Assembly: GCF_027942865.1 (NCBI RefSeq)
Contig: NC_134522.1
Coordinates: 9,265,849 to 9,329,848 of the forward strand
DNA from: Odontesthes bonariensis
Lineage: Eukaryota > Chordata > Actinopteri > Atheriniformes > Atherinopsidae
DNA: 64,000 nucleotides
Reading direction: 5' to 3'
Shown: positions 61,801 to 64,000 of the stretch, one piece after another
How positions within the stretch are numbered: the first letter of the stretch is position 1
How the letters are laid out: each line of letters begins with the position of its first letter
Notes under the pieces: model-generated
Told to the model about the DNA's origin: nothing
Seen by the model: only the letters and a program-made list of their open reading frames with translations
Database searches by the model: none
Program-made: the position numbers and the translations under genes

Positions 61801-64000
61801 GGCCTGTCTCCTATGCCCTTCGGAGGTCTGAGTTGGAATAACTGCGTTATGTAACTTTGCTGGACCGGCCTGGTAGCTGAGCGGAAGTACTTCGACTTGC
61901 TTTCTGGCACACCTACCGCAAAAACAAATAGGCCCCTCTCACGCTCCCAGGTATAAGGCTAAGCTAGCGCAACATTGTCAGTACGATCATCATGGCAGAG
62001 GCACCGAAGAAACAGAAGAAGACGTTGACTGATGAAGCAAGGAAGAGAAAGAGAGAGGCCGACAAAGCAAGAGACCGGACTAGAATTGCTCTCGGAACAG
62101 CCTGTAGGGGGACGTCCATAATGGGCTTTTTGAGAAGTTACATTGTATTGCTTTAAATCCTCATGATTTATACAATTATTACTTAAGGATATGCTTTGCA
62201 CCATTATCATAACGTGTTTCTAATTTTAAACACCACGCTGAGTCATAAATATCAGCTCAGAAGCTTTTTAGATGTAAAAAGAGGCAGCGAAACTTTAAGA
62301 TGAAAAATTAGATCATAAATTTAATTCCAAGCCCTATTTATGAATCCCTCAGAGATCTTAGAGGGAAAGAAAAATAACATAACAGGAGAAGATAGCAACA
62401 GTTACGGTAAGAAAAATAATGTAAAGCAAAAACTAACTTACTTTTACTGCCAGTCGAAGAGAACCTATGACCATGGGTGCTGTTGGAACAGATTCATTCG
62501 GTTGGTTTAGTGTTTCTGGACTTCCCTCCTCCTCTGCCCACATGTTCACAATCTGCTCTGTGGGACCTTCCTCGAGGGCAATGATGCGGCCCTGAAAGCC
62601 TGGTTTCTCATAGAGGAGCCAGCTAAAAAAAAAAGGGACAGAATTTTTCTCCATCAACTTTTTTTTTTTCTCCCTAAAGCAAGTTACTGCATACAGTAGC
62701 TACAGGGAAAAATACTCTATTCCATCCACTAGATGCATGTTTGAAGAAATTTAGATATTCAATTAAAAAAATAGGACAGAATGGCCTATGACCAGTAAGA
62801 AGACCAGTACCATCCTCTGATGACTTTGACTGATATGACAGGAGACAGTTTAATATTGGTGGCATCTTCCACGTCACTGTAGACCTCAAACGCCTCACCG
62901 CCAAACTGAGCATGCTCATGTATGACAATCTACAACAAACAGAAATGTCAGTGGAATCTGTGACAGAAGCAAAGTGCTACAGCTATTCTTAATGTTATGA
63001 TAAATGTGTGTGTCTAATCATACTTTCCCAGGTCTTCTGTGGAACCCTCGCACTGCAGGTATCTGTGAGACAGCATGACAAACATTTCAATGATTAACCT
63101 GAATGCACACTTATCACAGCCTCTAGTTCTTACGGTTCTGCCCTCTTGTGTGTTTTACTTTGATCAGTTACCAATCCTTTCATTCTTTAGTCTTTGACTG
63201 AAAGAAATGAAAGATTCTTGTACATTCTTGTACTTCAGGCGTAAAATGTAGTGCATGCTGCATTGCATAAACCAAAAGTTTGTTTGCATAGGATTCTTTT
63301 ATTTGCCTGCTGATACAAATATCTTATCAGGATGTGGTAAACATGCTTTTCATGAGCCGAACTTTGAAAAGATTTCCTGTGAAGAATTCCACAGTGAGGA
63401 CATGTTCGTTTTTCTTGTCCTTGCTTGCAAATGATTCATGACTTGGCTGCAACAGCATGACATAAAACAAAACAGGATACAAACCAGGACACGTATCACC
63501 ATGGAGATTAACTATATAAATACGAATGCTTTTTATATATGGTTTGCATGAAAAACCCATTAAAAAAAACATCTCTACAAACTTACAGTACATTTACAGC
63601 TTTTAGTAAACGCCTAAGTGAAATATAGAAGCTTATAATTCAAGATGGAATGCCTACCTTAGTTTTGGTAGAAAGTCCATTTTGAGAGGTCTGCTGGCTG
63701 TAGTTTGTGGATGAAGGCGGTCCTGGTGGGCCCTTCAGGCCCACATGTACAGCTGGTAGATCTGCCGCTGACGCCTTGTCCATAACACCAGAATTCAGGT
63801 TGGTTTTAGTTGGTTGCAAAGAGCCCTGAGAGGTATCTGACTCAGTTTTGTTCTTCAGGAGGTATTTCTCTAAATGATCTGGCAGCTTTATCTCAGAGAA
63901 TGTGGGCAGAGGAGGAGAGGAGGGGCTAAGTGCTGACTCACTTACTGTGCCTAATCCACCTCCCATAACTGGGCTTTGATCTGTGACTTTCGCGCTCCCA
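49363..64000 (-). CDS. crybg1: Beta/gamma-crystallin domain-containing protein 1 (AIM1), 3' part
   Basis: Exons: 63658-64000 (open at the right edge), 63024-63062, 62811-62929, 62442-62622, 59725-59864, 58661-58787, 58541-58576, 57197-57357, 56927-57053, 54692-54837, 53662-53788, 53543-53572, 53335-53447, 52879-53011, 52633-52772, 51238-51361, 50698-50856, 50152-50314, 49363-49451. They encode 831 residues in frame. The first exon is Ser/Pro/Thr-rich. Then come 12 crystallin Greek-key motifs as six pairs. The second motif of every pair begins with a phase-2-spliced Trp (for example [20 protein letters not shown]). The final three exons form a ricin-B-like trefoil ending in SQRWTVEIL. Human CRYBG1 has the same order of domains and is convergent with RTN4IP1. 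Its molecular role is unclear; links to actin and tumour suppression are reported. A paralogue (a or b copy) cannot be decided here. Confidence 0.93.
51362..52632. other. crybg1 intron without recognised features
   Basis: A 1.27-kb intron. It is AT-rich, with no recognisable repeat or RNA gene. Confidence 0.6.
56143..56765. mobile_element. MITE with GCAAGACGCAAGC-type termini in a crybg1 intron
   Basis: The left end has GCCTGGTTTATAGTCGGTAA then CGCAAGACGCAACGCAAGCC. The right end has ACGCGCAAGACGCAAGCGCA then AGTATAACTCAGCC, an imperfect inverted match to the left end. Inside, CCTGGCGGTGAAT occurs twice (about 56566 and 56636). It has no ORF with transposase motifs. It lies in the intron at 54838-56926. 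Confidence 0.6.
58792..58884. repeat. (CA)46 microsatellite abutting a crybg1 splice acceptor
   Basis: An uninterrupted 93-bp CA tract. On the coding (minus) strand it is (TG)46 followed by TTCAG and the exon at 58787. The acceptor is therefore preceded by TG repeats and not by a normal pyrimidine tract. Confidence 0.97.
59865..61716. other. crybg1 intron, proximal part
   Basis: About 1.85 kb with no recognised exon, RNA gene or repeat family. The ORF at 60805-61047 (minus) has no known motif. Confidence 0.6.
61717..62156 (+). mobile_element. TTAA-flanked element with a small basic ORF
   Basis: TTAA at 61717-61720 and 62153-62156 bound inward-facing similar ends (TTAAAGTAACTATGTAACAT and complement of TTAAAGCAATACAATGTAAC). 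Inside, 61992-62156 encodes 54 aa starting [20 protein letters not shown] and continuing [15 protein letters not shown]. Basic N-terminal segments like this are widespread in fish repeat-associated proteins. The ORF stop coincides with the terminal repeat. It lies in the crybg1 intron at 59865-62441. Confidence 0.6.

Overview
This window is vertebrate nuclear DNA, almost certainly from a ray-finned (teleost) fish. It has many-exon genes with GT-AG introns, high AT content between genes, long CA/TG microsatellites, and repeats of types common in teleosts (Tc1-like, hAT, PIF/Harbinger, L2-, L1- and RTE-like remnants). Six protein-coding genes account for all the convincing coding sequence. I rebuilt exon chains by hand for each. 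All 63 inferred introns obey GT-AG, and the reading frame stays open through every junction.

Layout: (1) 1-1352, plus strand: last five exons of rab3gap2 (Rab3GAP non-catalytic subunit). (2) 2515-15125, minus: complete iars2 (mitochondrial isoleucyl-tRNA synthetase), 23 coding exons, 1008 aa, convergent with rab3gap2. (3) 15.2-17.4 kb: repeats. (4) 17505-18015, plus: a two-exon gene for a 62-aa GPI-type sialomucin-like peptide, best called cd24 from its structure and its neighbours. (5) 18.0-26.9 kb: gene-free stretch with a hAT-like MITE, a Harbinger foldback element, a possible solo LTR, a deleted Tc1 copy and a perfect hairpin. (6) 26924-33000, minus: complete qrsl1 (GatA), 11 exons, 520 aa. 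(7) 33386-44312, plus: complete rtn4ip1, 9 exons, 403 aa, divergent from qrsl1 across a 385-bp shared promoter. (8) 44.3-49.3 kb: decayed Tc1-like element and a hAT-transposase-derived ORF. (9) 49363-64000, minus: 3' two thirds or so of crybg1 (AIM1), 19 exons in the window, 12 beta/gamma-crystallin motifs followed by a ricin-B-type C-terminus, running off the right edge.

Gene order cd24-qrsl1-rtn4ip1-crybg1 matches human 6q21, and the convergent rab3gap2/iars2 pair matches human 1q41, so the window joins two blocks that lie apart in human. Three of the six genes act in mitochondria: iars2 charges tRNA-Ile, qrsl1 is the amidase of the GatCAB transamidation route to Gln-tRNA-Gln, and rtn4ip1 is a mitochondrial NADPH oxidoreductase. 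Iars2, qrsl1 and rtn4ip1 all show N-terminal or promoter features that fit this.

I found no sign of a new multi-gene system. The most interesting points are structural: a (TG)46 tract acting as the 3' splice-site context of a crybg1 exon, a rtn4ip1 intronic 18-bp minisatellite sharing a perfect 33-bp inverted copy with unique sequence 0.7 kb away, a duplicated decoy splice acceptor in qrsl1, a very short cd24 and several unusual transposon derivatives.
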